Shown here in pieces: positions 1 to 11,526 of a stretch of DNA of 64,000 nt (positions within the stretch are counted from its first letter, which is position 1; each line of letters starts with the position of its first letter). The translations under genes and the position numbers were made by a program. Origin of the DNA: Heterostelium album PN500. Lineage: Eukaryota; Evosea; Eumycetozoa; Acytosteliales; Acytosteliaceae. The notes under the pieces are model-generated. The model was not told where the DNA came from and searched no databases. It worked only from the letters and a program-made list of their open reading frames with translations. The stretch covers positions 400,069 to 464,068 of the forward strand of contig NW_008805078.1 of assembly GCF_000004825.1 (NCBI RefSeq). The letters run 5' to 3'.

Positions 1-1280
1 ACGGTAATACCACCACAATTCTAGGTATACTCAATACCGCATGTGTAAATTTATTATTTCTAATATCATCATATTTATTTATAAAAAACTAAATTTAGAA
101 TAAATATAAAAAAAATGTTAATTAAATTTGTTTTTTTTTTTTTGATTGATTGATAGATCGATCGATCAATAGATTGATCAAACACAACACATGTTAAAAT
201 AACATTACCTGTACTACTATTGAATAGAGTGTTAGTGGTAAACTTATTATACCACATAGGTAACCTAGTAATTCTAATAGTTTTATAATTAAAAACAAGA
301 TTAAAGGTGACCCACTATCCATTTTTTGTTATTGTTTTTAACTAAATTAAAAGAGATAACTAAAAACTTTTCAAAAGGGTCTATATATATATCTATATTT
401 GGTATATTATGATGAGTTGAATGCAGCTTTTATATATATGGTATTTTTGTTTTTATTTTCGATATATTCTAACTAAGAGAAAAAAGAGTAATACTACAAT
501 TAATTATAAATAAGTTAAAGTTATGAATTGAATGTTTATTTTTATTATTATTTATATATTTATTACGATTTTAAAAAAAAAAACTTAAATATAAAACTGT
601 TTTTTTTTTTTTTTTAAAGATTGCTTTTTTTAAATGATTTTTTTCACACACCCATTAAAATCAAACGATCAAAGTTTTCATCGAAAAATTTTTGACACTG
701 AATTGATCAAACAACAACCATTCCAAAATTAAAAAAGAAAAAAAATAGAATGAAACACATCGGCCAACAATGATGGCATTTTGGGAAATCGAGAAATTTC
801 AATAAATCATTAATCTTAATTTAAATTGATCATCATACTTCCAAATTTAGAAATCAATGGCAAACAAAGTTAAATCGATAACTTTTTTATAATAATAATT
901 TCAAACAAATATTTGCATTGTTTGCTTTCCCACATAAACTAATGGAAGTTTGCAAATTACTGAGCTGTTAATTTTTTTTTTGTTCATCTTTGGGAAATAT
1001 AAACAAACCTAAATAAATGATTTCAAAATTTAAGAAAAAGTTAATTTACAAACATAATAAAATTGATTTTAATATCATACTTTAAATAACTTCTATTAAT
1101 AATAATTTTTTTGAAATAAATAAAACCTTTTTATATTTATTCTCAATAAATTTAACTTCAATTATAAATTTCTAATTTTCTATTAGAGACAAATAAAATT
1201 TAACCTTTTAATCAATAAACTAGATTAGTGTTCATTACAAATTCTTTTTTAACAAAAATGTTGGAGCAGTGTTTTTTTTT
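1..1280. other. AT-rich intergenic DNA, no gene seen
   Basis: Almost entirely A/T with poly-A and poly-T runs and no open frame with family resemblance. A short ORF near 75-257 on the minus strand is low-complexity and has no codon bias. I see nothing functional here. Confidence 0.6.
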
Positions 1281-1285
1281 TAAAT

Positions 1286-1350
1286 GGGACTACAAGCGGT
1301 TAGTCTGAGAGTAGACTCCTGAGATCCTCTCAGATACGACCAAAACACAC
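1286..1350. other. GC-richer segment with two adjacent perfect hairpins
   Basis: A 60-base island of mixed composition in AT-only DNA. It can fold as AGTCT-(6 nt)-AGACT followed directly by CTGAGA-TCC-TCTCAG. It sits about 60 bases upstream of the ThrE-like fragment. It could be a small structured RNA, a repeat end or a remnant of the neighbouring gene. No snoRNA or tRNA signature is complete, so the nature is unknown. Confidence 0.25.
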
Positions 1351-1399
1351 TCATTAATACTATATGCAATACATTCTCAATTGGCTAAGTTAGGGATAA

Positions 1400-1917
1400 T
1401 CAATCTTTCTTTTTCCAACCCAAGGAGATTTCGAAGAGAAATGTATATCACTAGACAAACTGTTGTTGTGCAGCCAATTTCCAGACATTCCAAATTTGGC
1501 AACTGTGAGGATGATTCACAAATTAGAAAATATGGAACCAATCGCATTTGAGTGCCATCCCCACTCATTTAATTCACCAACACCACAGATCTCTGAGAGC
1601 ATTCCGGGCGGTGCTTCCATTACAGTCGCCGACAAAGCATTTGCTCTTACCTATGCCGACGCCGATAAAGTAAAGACGAAACGAAAGAACCTTTTCTCAA
1701 AGGAGAAAATGAAGAAATTCAAAAACAGTGTCTATCAAATCTTGGCGCCATCCACCCAACTACCCATTCATCTTGTCGACTCTGAGACACTGGTGACCTA
1801 TCTTGTGCCATTCCTCATGGAGCGCTTTTCATGAGTGGTGTTCCTGCGCATCGTCTCGAATACGAGTTGACTTTGATCAGCTCAACGTTTGGTATTGACG
1901 GTAACTACTATTCTTAG
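1400..1917 (+). pseudogene. Broken ThrE/PRM10-like (threonine/serine exporter family) fragment
   Basis: The frame is open from about 1400 and reads through 1834, ending in YLVPFLMERFS. The next frame continues with MSGVPAHRLEYEL and TLISSTFGIDG. The motif SG(V/A)PxHRLE followed by a hydrophobic helix and G(I/V)(D/E)G is typical of the start of the ThrE (DUF1212) membrane domain, so the two frames belong to one gene joined across a one- or two-base slip near 1827-1833. The coding signal stops at 1917 in AT-only DNA, before any of the roughly ten membrane helices of the family. No credible start codon or upstream exon is visible. It is most likely a truncated relic of a host gene; an assembly error plus a missed long intron is the alternative. 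Confidence 0.45.
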
Positions 1918-2167
1918 ATATTTTAATTTAAAAAATATAAATAAATCTTTAGAAATTATTTATTTTTAAATTCTTTTTAATAAAAAAGTTATGAATAACA
2001 GAATTAATCTAAGAGAATGTAAAACTATTCATCTTTAATCATTATAGTAATTTATTCTTTTATTATACAATTAAATTATTATATTTATTATATTACTATA
2101 ACAATGCGTTTAGATAAATCTTTTTTTTTTTTTTTTTGCTAAAAATATATATATTTGTTATTTTTAA

Positions 2168-3523
2168 TTATTTCTTTTTACTCTTTTCCTTCTTTCCTTC
2201 TTTTCTAAGTTTTGCTTCAGCTCTTTGTCTTTCTTCAACGATTGATTTATATTCTTTAGCTTTATCGGTGTTGCCTTCCTTGAGATACCTTAAATCTTCA
2301 CGGAAACGACAATCGGTTGGAAGTGGATTCTCTTCGTAGACGATACCTGGCGGCACCATCTTGATATCCCAATATACAGTGTTATCAAACGACAGATGAG
2401 TCAACCATGATCCCTCAAAGCTACAGATTACATCGGCGTCTTGTTTCTTTTCTTTTCCAGATTTCGACTCGGTTGTTCCAGTCTTGAAGATCTGTCCTAC
2501 AAAATAATCGGAAGGTTCTTTTTGTTTCGAGAAAATTGATCTTACAAATCCTAGCGCATGTGGATTAAATGTAATTTCACAACTATATCGTGTTTATCAA
2601 AATACAAATTTTAATTAATAACAAAATAAAACAACAATATTTTGAATCAATATTTTAAACTTACCATATCTTATTCTTTTCATCGGTAAACAATATCTTT
2701 CCATTGAAATCAGTTAGTCTGTCACCCCAGAAGATACCTTTGACCAAGATCTCTGGGAGTGTCCAAGTGATGGTTCCTCCATCGTGGAACTCAATTGTAT
2801 GTGTACCCTTTTGGTATCCTTTGACGATGTTTCCTCTGCAGCTGGCAGACCACACTCCGTAGCCGTAGTAGTGATATCTGTTGTCTTTGTCTTGCACCTG
2901 CCAGTTACTGATGGGTGGATGATGTGAAGTCTGTTCACAAAACACCTTGGTACCGTCGTAGAAATGTCCCTCGAATGTCTCACCCAACAGTGGGTTGAAT
3001 GGTTTCGTTAGAGTACTGGTGAGATGCAAACCACTCATAGTGAAAGCAACTACATACTTGAGTCTCTCAACTGGATCGACAGCAGCCGCAGCCTTTGATA
3101 GATATACAGGAGCGTAACACCAAGTATCAGTCAACTTCTCCAAAAACGATCTCGGTTCAAACAATGCAATTGGTAGTGAAGTATTAACCAACTCTTTACC
3201 TTCGATCAAACTGTTACCTGCACTTTTAACCAATTCCCAACAAACTCTAAAACAATATGAAATAAGTTAGTATTTAAATAAATATGATAGCAATCAAATT
3301 TTAAATAATTAATAATAATTTACCCTCTTTGCTTTTTTAATTCAACCTCATCAACGAATTTCCAACCACCAGATGGATGTCTTTGATTCTGTGCAAATAC
3401 TTTAGCCTGCAATTGTTTACCATTTCCAGGATGAGTTATCTCTGATGATGAGGAGACTAAAGGTATTGATTTACCAAGTGGAAATGGAATCTCACCACTT
3501 GAAGACATAACCTTTGAAGTCAT
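2168..3523 (-). CDS. Oxysterol-binding protein-related protein (ORP lipid-binding domain only)
   Basis: A short-form ORP, a cytosolic lipid-transfer protein for sterols and PI4P at membrane contact sites. Three exons on the minus strand (3523-3324, 3246-2665, 2582-2168) splice in frame to about 398 residues, with GTAAA/GTAAG donors and TAG acceptors. The family signature EQTSHHPPIS lies in exon 2, preceded by SLPIALFEPRSFLEKL and by KPFNPLLGETFEG, both typical of the ORD barrel. Exon 3 carries the WLTHLSFDN/VYWDIK strand region and the lysine/glutamate-rich C-terminal helix ending KKEKSKKK. No PH, ankyrin or FFAT module is present, which matches the short ORPs of dictyostelids. Dictyostelium has a dozen such paralogues (osbA to osbL); I cannot say which this is. 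Confidence 0.93.
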
Positions 3524-5603
3524 TTATATTTATATATATTTATAGAGATAATTAAAAAAAAAATAAAAGGTAGATGATTTAAAAGAATAAAACTTTGGTA
3601 CAAGTAGATAATTTACAATTAAAATTGAAAGATTTAAAATAAACGATAAAAAGTAAATGATAATATATTAAATTATTAAAAATACAAATGAAATTATATA
3701 AAATAATAATATTGGTAAATTTAAACAAATATAAAAATAAGAATTCTAAATGAATTTAAATTACCAGGTATGGTATTACTTTCTTAATAATATTATGCTA
3801 CTGTACTATTATATTAATATTATTATTATTGTTATTATTACTATTGTTTTTGTTTTTTTTTGATAAATCTAATAAAAATAAAAATAAAAGAGATGTTAGT
3901 TAGATACGAAAATAATAAAATGATATTAATAGAGAGAGGTGTTCAAAGATAGAATTAATTAAATTGTTTTTGTCCAAAAATAATAATAATAATGGTTGAA
4001 TATTCGACCAAAAAATAATCATATCATATGGAAAAGAAATTAATTAAATGTGTTTGTTAATTGACCAGTTGGAAATAGTGTGATGTGATGTTATGTTATG
4101 TGATGATCCTTTTTGATAATATTAATATTACTTGAGTGCAAATTTATCAAAATATAAAAATATGTGATTGTTCCAAAAAAAAATTAATTGCAACTCTGTG
4201 AAGAAATACGAGTTATTTTTGTATGGTTGTATTATTAATATAAATATTTGTAAGTGGTACTGTTTCTTTGTTTTCTGATGTTGTTTGTTCAATACTAACT
4301 TGTCAACACTGCAGTATGGTATGCAACACCAATCATCCAGTAGACAGACTCTTGTCTTTGTCAGTCAGTTGGTTAATGCAAAAATGAAAAAAAATAATTA
4401 AAAACAAAAAAAAAAAAAAAAAAAACAGGAATGAATAATAATAATTAAACTAAACAACAAACAATCCTACTACTATCGATAAACCTAACCAATATAACCA
4501 AATAAAATAAAATAAAATATTTTTATTTAATTATTAAATTAGAATTGGTGAAATGATAAACAAAGAGCAACCTTTTAGGTGGTGGGGTGGGTGTTTTTTT
4601 CGTGTGTGGTGAAAAGAGGTGAGAATGTGTGTTGTTTGTATAGGTAAAAAAATTAAATTTTTGTGATTCTACGTTTTTTGAATTCTCAATTCAATTGAAT
4701 TGTGATGTTGCTTGATAATAACAATAGCTCTGTTTTTTGGTGTTGCTGAAGATTGATATTGGGGTGGATTCTAGTGATATTGAAGATGTTTGTATTTTCT
4801 TTTGCAGAGATAAAAGGAAGTTGTAATGCTAAATATATCTTAGTAAATAAATAATGAAGAGAATCTATAAAATCTGTTTTAATTTAAAAGATATAAATGT
4901 ATGAAAAAGCAAGCAAATCAAAAAACAAAAAAAATCTTTAGTAAAAAATAAAAACAAAAATAGTTTTTTTTAAAAATAGATTGGTTGGGAGTTTTTTTTT
5001 TTTGCCTTTAAATTTTTAATTTAAGAATATTTAAAGATATTAATAATTTATTTACCTTGACAATAATATTTTATAATAAATAGATAAAATGATGATATAT
5101 ATAAGATTTGATTATTTAAATTAAAAATTGTTGTAAAATTGATTTTTTATTTCTAAAAATGAATTATCATTAATAAATGGTAAAATTTTGACATTTATTT
5201 ATCAATTTTTCAGATGATTTAAAAAAAATTAAATTAAAATTTTTATAAGGTTGTGGTTATATGTTTGCACCAATCAAAAAAAAAATTGGCATCAAATTCC
5301 TAAAAAAAGGAAACAGTTAAGTTGAGTGTGGTTGTCGTGTGCACAAAATATGGTCATATCATATGGTTGTAATATTTTTATATATAAATACAACTCTGAA
5401 CCATTCAGTGGTACATTTGGACAAACTTTAGTTATCTTTTATTTTTTGAAACGACTAAAACTTTTATTCATTTCATTAGTAAAAATAACACACTATTAAT
5501 GTCAAGTTAAGTTCATATATACTTACTTAGTAAACTATTTTATAAATACACACGCACACACATTACAAGATTTCTTTATAGGAGTTAGTTTAGAGAGGTT
5601 AAA
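3524..5603. other. 2-kb AT-rich intergenic region upstream of the OSBP gene
   Basis: Separates two minus-strand genes, so it contains the OSBP promoter and the 3' flank of the 662-residue gene. It holds poly-A/T runs, a G-box-like GT cluster near 4578-4611 and the word TCATATCATATGG twice (about 4018 and 5353). No coding potential was seen. Confidence 0.55.
4578..4611 (-). promoter_or_regulatory. G-box-like GT-rich cluster
   Basis: Contains GGTGGTGGGGTGGGTG followed by CGTGTGTGGTG. Dictyostelium G-box elements bound by the zinc-finger factor GBF are GT/CA-rich repeats of this type. It lies about 1 kb upstream of the OSBP start. The distance makes a functional link uncertain. Confidence 0.3.
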
Positions 5604-7592
5604 TTATAATACAAGATTGTTTATTTTAAAAGAAAGTTTTGGGTTCTTTTCAAGTATAAACTTTGACTTGGCACTATCGATTGCCAAGAATCTACAGTTT
5701 TCAGACATTAGTGTATATTCATGTTCAACTTCAACTTGAGCTTGAACCTCTACTTCTAGTATTTTTAATAGCATCTGTTTATCATCTTCAATGTTGTTGT
5801 CTTTGTCATTTTTCTTCTTTTTCTTTTTCTTCTCTGATTTCTTCTTGCTTGGTAGAACAAGATTTCTTACGACATACCACTTGAATGGTTCTTTTTGTAG
5901 TGTTAGATCTCTATGTTTCTCAAAGAAGAGGAATTTCTTTTGTTTCTCCCCGGATGCCAAATACATATCGTTATACTTTATGAAATAGCTATATCCATTG
6001 GTTGATTGTATTTCGAATTGATTGATATCGATATTTCCAAACGTTACATTAAGTTGTAGATTGTCGTTGTTGTTTTTGTTGTTTTTTGATTTACTATTTT
6101 TAGATAGTTCTAATATTGATGTTGGTGATGGTACAATCGCAACGGCCAAAGAATGAGTTGACGAATCTCTGAGATGTTCGAGTCGGTAGAGTGCAACATC
6201 ATTGCGTCTCTGAACTTTCGAGAGTGAATGATAAACTTTATCGAGTGGATCTTTGAACCATTTGTATTTGACGATCGACATTCCAACAACAATCGGTAGC
6301 GAAATGAACAATGTCCATGGTAGCGCCAAGCCGACGACAGCACTGCCAGCGATGAACCCACAATACGCAGTGTTGAAAGCACCACGACGATAGTCACACG
6401 ATTTGAAATCTACATAAGCTTCGTAGCATAGCGGTAGCAGCGATATAAAAGTAAGTGGCAACATCACAGCACCAAACAATACTCTTGTATTGGCGAGGAA
6501 TGCAAACGACGTATTCTTCAAGGTTGACATTGCAGGCCGAAGAAAATCCGTCAAGTAAACGACGGTCTCTCCACAATATTCGAGAGCTGGCCGAATTGTT
6601 ATCATTATTGTGTTGGCGAATGACAATGCCAGTTGTATTGATGACGAAATAAACGATACTATTTCAAGCGAGCTAAGTCGCTCTGCACTCGCCACACTAT
6701 AGACAGTCGCCGCCAATCCGGCAACCATACATATTCCGCCGAGAATATTGATAGAGTTTGCCGGTAAATATGGGAATTTATTAGAGATCGATGCTCGTAG
6801 CTGCTGAATGAACGTTGATTGCTCATTTCCAGAGACAGCATTGAAAGCATAGCTAAGTTCAATCGCCACCTTGTTGAGACCGATGCCAGCTATCACACCG
6901 GTGATATCATTGCTATGCTGTTGGTTGTAGTAGTCGAGCATCGCTTGGAGATCGGATGGTTTCAACTTGTTTAGAGTGACAAGCGATGGCAGGTTAAAGA
7001 TAACGCTATGTCTAAATCCAAGATCCGACACGACAGAGAGCGCTTCTTTCGTTTTCGAGGGATCGAGTATATCGAATTTCATTTTGACATCCAAGATAAT
7101 TTCTTTGATCGTTCGGTAAAGACCACTAACAAAATACATTGGATCTATTTTCCTGAGGAATTGCAAGTATTGGCTGGCGACATCCTGTGGTGGATCAACC
7201 AAATATTTCGGTGGAATCAGCCGTCGATATTTCAAGAGTCTGATTTCTTCGACGTGTGTTTCGAACTTCTTGTTCGAAGAGAGAAACTCTTGTAGTTGGC
7301 AATCTAAGATCTCTTGATTGATTGGATGTTTATTTAGTGTCTTCTCAAAGAGAATGAGTGGTAGGTATAGGTTCGACGCTTCTTTATAAAATGCCAGATC
7401 ATCATTGATTATAGCTTGTATTTCAACATCTATAACAGGCCTTTCTAAACCTAGTCTTTTCAGTATCACTTTGTCAAACATAGAGATTAAGATATTTCGA
7501 ATGCATATAGTAACATCCTTATTTATTGTACATTGTAAACTGTTTGTTTTGTGATCATATTGAAAACTAGTTACTTGATGTAAATCTTCCAT
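5604..7592 (-). CDS. Orphan 662-residue protein with hydrophobic segments
   Basis: A single-exon ORF with codon use like neighbouring genes and the ATG as the first codon after an AT-rich leader. I do not recognise the family. The N-terminal 270 residues are soluble-looking. From about residue 285 to 470 there are roughly four or five hydrophobic stretches (for example ILGGICMVAGLAATVYSV and VVGLALPWTLFISLPIVVGM). A lysine/asparagine-rich spacer follows (around 515-525), then a possible small beta-rich domain interrupted by a poly-lysine tract (K-rich near 595-610). The layout suggests a membrane-inserted or membrane-associated protein with a cytosolic tail. It could be a lineage-specific dictyostelid family. 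No signal peptide is evident. Confidence 0.75.
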   Translation of the reverse strand: MEDLHQVTSFQYDHKTNSLQCTINKDVTICIRNILISMFDKVILKRLGLERPVIDVEIQAIINDDLAFYKEASNLYLPLILFEKTLNKHPINQEILDCQLQEFLSSNKKFETHVEEIRLLKYRRLIPPKYLVDPPQDVASQYLQFLRKIDPMYFVSGLYRTIKEIILDVKMKFDILDPSKTKEALSVVSDLGFRHSVIFNLPSLVTLNKLKPSDLQAMLDYYNQQHSNDITGVIAGIGLNKVAIELSYAFNAVSGNEQSTFIQQLRASISNKFPYLPANSINILGGICMVAGLAATVYSVASAERLSSLEIVSFISSSIQLALSFANTIMITIRPALEYCGETVVYLTDFLRPAMSTLKNTSFAFLANTRVLFGAVMLPLTFISLLPLCYEAYVDFKSCDYRRGAFNTAYCGFIAGSAVVGLALPWTLFISLPIVVGMSIVKYKWFKDPLDKVYHSLSKVQRRNDVALYRLEHLRDSSTHSLAVAIVPSPTSILELSKNSKSKNNKNNNDNLQLNVTFGNIDINQFEIQSTNGYSYFIKYNDMYLASGEKQKKFLFFEKHRDLTLQKEPFKWYVVRNLVLPSKKKSEKKKKKKKNDKDNNIEDDKQMLLKILEVEVQAQVEVEHEYTLMSENCRFLAIDSAKSKFILEKNPKLSFKINNLVL

Positions 7593-8233
7593 TTTCCTCT
7601 AATAAATAATACTAATACTAATCATACAAAATAAATATTAAACCATATCTAACATTAACAATAATATAAATAAATATAATAATAATAAAGAGAAGGACAT
7701 TTAAAAGGTATTCATTTGGTGGTGTTTTACAAGACCAACTTAAAAATTTAATTCATTTTGCCCAACAACAATGATCATGTTGTAAGGCTTTTTTTTGTTT
7801 TGCTTCGCCACACAAAAAAAAATTGGTCCTTTATTATAAAATAGAAATATTAATCTGAATTCATAGATAAATTAAGAAAATCAATAGAATATTGACATGA
7901 TTGTCGTGAGAAGATGTGTAGTTGTAATTTTTAGATTGCCGACAATACTTATAAATAAATTATCAATATAACTATTAATAACTAATAGTTATACATTATA
8001 TATCGATTGTTTTTTTAAACAATATGCAATATTAAAATAAATAATAACAAAACAAATAAGTTGATATTTATGCCCAAAAGAAAAAAAAAAATCTAAAGGT
8101 GGGGTGAACATCACCAAAATTTTTTTTTAATTTTAATATTAAATTTTGTTTTGTGTTTAATTTTAAACAATCTTTCAATTTCATTGAGTTATTTTTTAAA
8201 ACAAAGTAATAGATAATCAATTAAAAGATAACA
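7593..8233. other. Divergent promoter region
   Basis: Lies between the minus-strand 662-residue gene and the plus-strand SRPBCC gene. It is AT-rich and has one GT-rich motif, AAAGGTGGGGTG, at 8096-8107, about 130 bases before the plus-strand start. Confidence 0.5.
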
Positions 8234-8891
8234 ATGTCAACACGTGCCTTTGCTTCATCTGTCATCCCTGTACCTTCAGAAAAGGTTTGTATTCTCACAA
8301 ATCATTATAATTATAGATAGATAGATAAATATTGTTTGTTTTTTTTTTAGTTATGAATAATAATAATAATTCTTATCTATTCATTATTATTATTATTATT
8401 TTATTATTAGGTATGGAATGTATTAAGAGAATTCACTTTCCCAGAAAAAGTATTCAGTTCTTTGATTGAATCAGCTGTTATGGACGAAGGTGCATGTTCA
8501 ACCTCCGTCGGTGCCGTTCGTACTCTAAAGTGGAAGACCGGTGAGGTTCGTAAGCACCGTTTGTTGGAACTCAGTGACTTTAACCACTCTGTCATCTGGG
8601 AAGTTATCGAGAGTAACCCACCAACTGAAGTAACTGGTAATTATTGATAATAATAATAACTATTTTTTTTTATTTTTTTATTAAATCATTACAATCACTC
8701 ATTCATTCTCTTGATTGTTAACAATAGCTTCGATCAGTTATTTGAAATTGTACCGTATTGCCGATACCAATCAAACTTTGTTGACCTGGGAAGGTGAATT
8801 CAGTAGTGATGTAAAGAACGACATTGTTCAATTCGAGCAAAAGTCATACCAAGTCAATCTCCAAGAAATCAAGAAGTACTTTACCAACTAA
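8234..8891 (+). CDS. Small SRPBCC-fold (Bet v1/polyketide cyclase-like) protein
   Basis: Three exons (8234-8284, 8411-8636, 8728-8891) join in frame to 146 residues beginning MSTRAFASSVIPVPSEKVW. The pattern of a hydrophobic beta strand, V(W/P)xVLREFTFPEKVF, a charged middle (VGAVRTLKWKTGEVRKHRLLEL) and a long C-terminal helix matches polyketide-cyclase/START-like helix-grip proteins of about 145 residues. These bind hydrophobic ligands; the ligand cannot be inferred. There is no signal peptide or anchor, so it is probably cytosolic. The first intron starts GTTTGT, a slightly atypical donor, but the frame and fold require the junction. Confidence 0.85.
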
Positions 8892-9754
8892 ATCTACAAA
8901 GATTGAACTTTTAATACAATGTATAGATAGATTGAATAAAATAAACAAAATATAAAAATATGGTCTTTTTTTTTTTACAAAGTAAACAAATTTTCTAACA
9001 AAAAATCGAGTTTATAGTATTTTAAGAATAAAATAAACTAATATATAATTGTGAATTCGATAAAAAATCACTGTCATTGTTCATTTTTTCGAAGAAGACA
9101 AGAAGTCGTCTTCTAATGTATTTGATAATAGAATCTTTTTATTAAAACATAAATAATTAATTTACAAAATAAGTCTGATTAATTCGATATTGACGGTTTC
9201 AATCGAATGATTGTTTTGTTGAAAATTTTCTTGAGATATTGATCACCAAGAAAAAAAAGGTGCAACCATTTCCTTTTGCGTGTAAAAATAGAAAAATAAT
9301 AAAAACAAATTAAAAAATATTCAAAACAGACACAACCAAATGTACAACTTTGTCAAGTGTTCGATGAGGTGAACATCAATTGGTTGTCCGTTGCTTTAAA
9401 GGTTTATTAGTTAATTAGCGAAGATAACAAGGTTGCACTGCAATCATTGAAATATTATTGGGTAAAAAACAACATTAACTATTCGGGATCACTTTGTAGA
9501 AATGTTATTGGGCTTTGTAAGTTGACTTACAGATCTGTTTTTCTTGTAACTTGGACAAATCATATCGTTTCTTTTGTTAGGATTAGATTAATAATGAATG
9601 ATCACTATGAAACGACAAGAATATAAATACTAATAGTTTAGGGTTTGAATTCAATACAATACAATACAATTCAATTCGATATCAATTAACAAACATACAA
9701 ATATATTATTACTTATTTTTTAAAATATACATACATTATACATAAATAAAAAAA
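8892..9754. other. Intergenic region and promoter of the first lectin-like gene
   Basis: AT-rich. It contains an inverted repeat GAAGAC-(8 nt)-GTCTTC near 9093-9112, a TATA-like AATATAAATA at about 9621 and a short tandem of ACAAT/CAATT words just upstream of the leader. No ORF of note. Confidence 0.45.
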
Positions 9755-10648
9755 ATGAATTTCCTTGCAGAAACTCTTACTACCGGATATGTAGGAATAA
9801 CTGACTCACCAGCCTATGGACAACTTGGTAGTACTTTGTATGGTTTTCATCATGGATATGGTGTCAATCACGAACTTTGGTACACAACATCGACCAACGG
9901 AGCAACATGGACTGCTGATACTCAGGTTATTGGTGTACAAATGACATATTCTCCAGCTGTTGTAATGTTTCTTTCATCTCTATTCGTTTTCCATCGTGGT
10001 AGTCCAAATACTCCTGTAGGTTCTTTGCATTATGTAAAAGCTACTGGTTCAACAGTAACAGGAGACACCTATGTGGCTGTCCCATATGAGGTTTATCAAA
10101 TTGCCAACTCTCCATCTGCAACTGTTTTCAACAACCTTTTGTATGTTGCTTATCAAGGAGGATCAATAGTGGGCCATCTTGAAGGTAATGGACAGTTGGT
10201 TCTTGGTTCTTCAACAGATGGTGCAACATATAATTGGAATTATAAGATAGTACCAGGTGTCACATTAACTGGATCACCATCGATGGCAACATTCAATGGA
10301 AAGATCTATATTGTATTCTGTAACACTGCTTTGGGTAATGGTGTCTATGTTACAAGCACATCAGATACCAACACTTGGACCACTCCAACACTCATTCCAA
10401 ATGTCCAAGTATCAGGTGATCCAAAACTAACAGTCACTGCAAATAAACTGGTTTTAGTACATCGTCATCCAACCAATGCCAAACTTCATGTTGTCACATG
10501 TAACAATCTTGGTGTTTGGTCTGCCGATCAAGTTGTCAACACAAGTGATATGTCTCAGGATCCAGGTGTTGGTGTTTTCAATGGTAAAGTTATTGCTGGT
10601 TTAACTACTAGTACTGATGCATATATGCATACAGTTCTTGAACAATAG
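9755..10648 (+). CDS. Beta-propeller lectin-like protein, copy 1
   Basis: A 297-residue single-exon protein. It is built of about six or seven repeats of roughly 45 residues, each with a pattern like SPA(Y/T)xxxxxxLYxxHxG followed by LWYTTSTNGxTW. This is the blade pattern of sialidase-type/BNR or bacterial sugar-binding beta-propellers. There is no catalytic Asp-box set (SxDxGxxW) good enough to call an active sialidase, so binding of glycans is the likelier role. There is no signal peptide, so it would be cytosolic or leave by an unconventional route. It is followed by a tandem paralogue at 11527 on the same strand, and its last 125 residues are nearly identical to that copy. Confidence 0.85.
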   Translation: MNFLAETLTTGYVGITDSPAYGQLGSTLYGFHHGYGVNHELWYTTSTNGATWTADTQVIGVQMTYSPAVVMFLSSLFVFHRGSPNTPVGSLHYVKATGSTVTGDTYVAVPYEVYQIANSPSATVFNNLLYVAYQGGSIVGHLEGNGQLVLGSSTDGATYNWNYKIVPGVTLTGSPSMATFNGKIYIVFCNTALGNGVYVTSTSDTNTWTTPTLIPNVQVSGDPKLTVTANKLVLVHRHPTNAKLHVVTCNNLGVWSADQVVNTSDMSQDPGVGVFNGKVIAGLTTSTDAYMHTVLEQ

Positions 10649-11526
10649 ATATAAAATAAATAAATTATCATTTCCAATTTATTTTTAAATTAATTTGTTA
10701 TCAATATTTATTGGTGAGCTCAATTTCTCAATTTAATTTTGTTCAATACATTTCATAAGTCATATTAAATTTTTAACTTTAGAATTCATTTCATTATTAA
10801 AATAAAATGGTTGTTTTATATAATTTTTTGACACTTCTTTGTATTAAATAAATAAATTATTTTATTTTTTAAACCTCATTGTCTACTCAGTTTACTCAAA
10901 TATATATTATTGGAAAAAATATAACCTATAAAAGGAATGGTTTAGAAGATATGAGTTTCTTTATAATAATACTTAAAAAATAAATATCAAATATATTAAC
11001 AGAATAGTGAAACTTTTTTGATAGCAAATCTATCAGATCTATTTCATCAACCAGAAAGTGGAAATTTACAAAAAAAAACCCTTCTGAGTTTTGATTGGAT
11101 AAACTTCTGACTCAAAACATAAGCAAATTTGATTTTTTTAAACATAAAATTGATATTATTAAATATTAATAAATGGTGTAGATTATGAGAGTTCGAGGTT
11201 GAAACAATTTTTTGAACAGGGTAGGAGCAAATTACAAATCAATAAAAAAAAAAAAAATTTGGTGAATTCTTAAAAAAGTTGTTGGGGTTTGTAACTAAGT
11301 CAGAATATGCAAACTTGGATAATGATTTTGATTGCATCGAATTGGATTGAAAATGAAAGACAAAAACTATAAATAACAGTAAAGAAACAAGTAGAAAATC
11401 AAATCAATACAATATTATTAATTCTAATTTCAAATACATTCTTTATTATATTCAAATAAATAACCTAAAAACAACCAAATAAATATTTATTTATTTTTCT
11501 TTATTTAATAATATATCAATTAAAAT
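10649..11526. other. Spacer between the two lectin-like genes
   Basis: AT-rich. It carries the 3' end of copy 1 and the promoter of copy 2, with TATA-like CTATAAATAAC near 11369. Unlike the 3' coding halves, this spacer shows no long match to the region upstream of copy 1. Confidence 0.5.

Noticed and set aside
75-257. Minus-strand 60-codon ORF
   Set aside because: Low-complexity AT DNA, no family resemblance, no codon bias.
2400-2530. An intron in the last OSBP exon (GTAAGATC near 2544)
   Set aside because: The frame reads straight through with good coding sequence, so no intron is needed.
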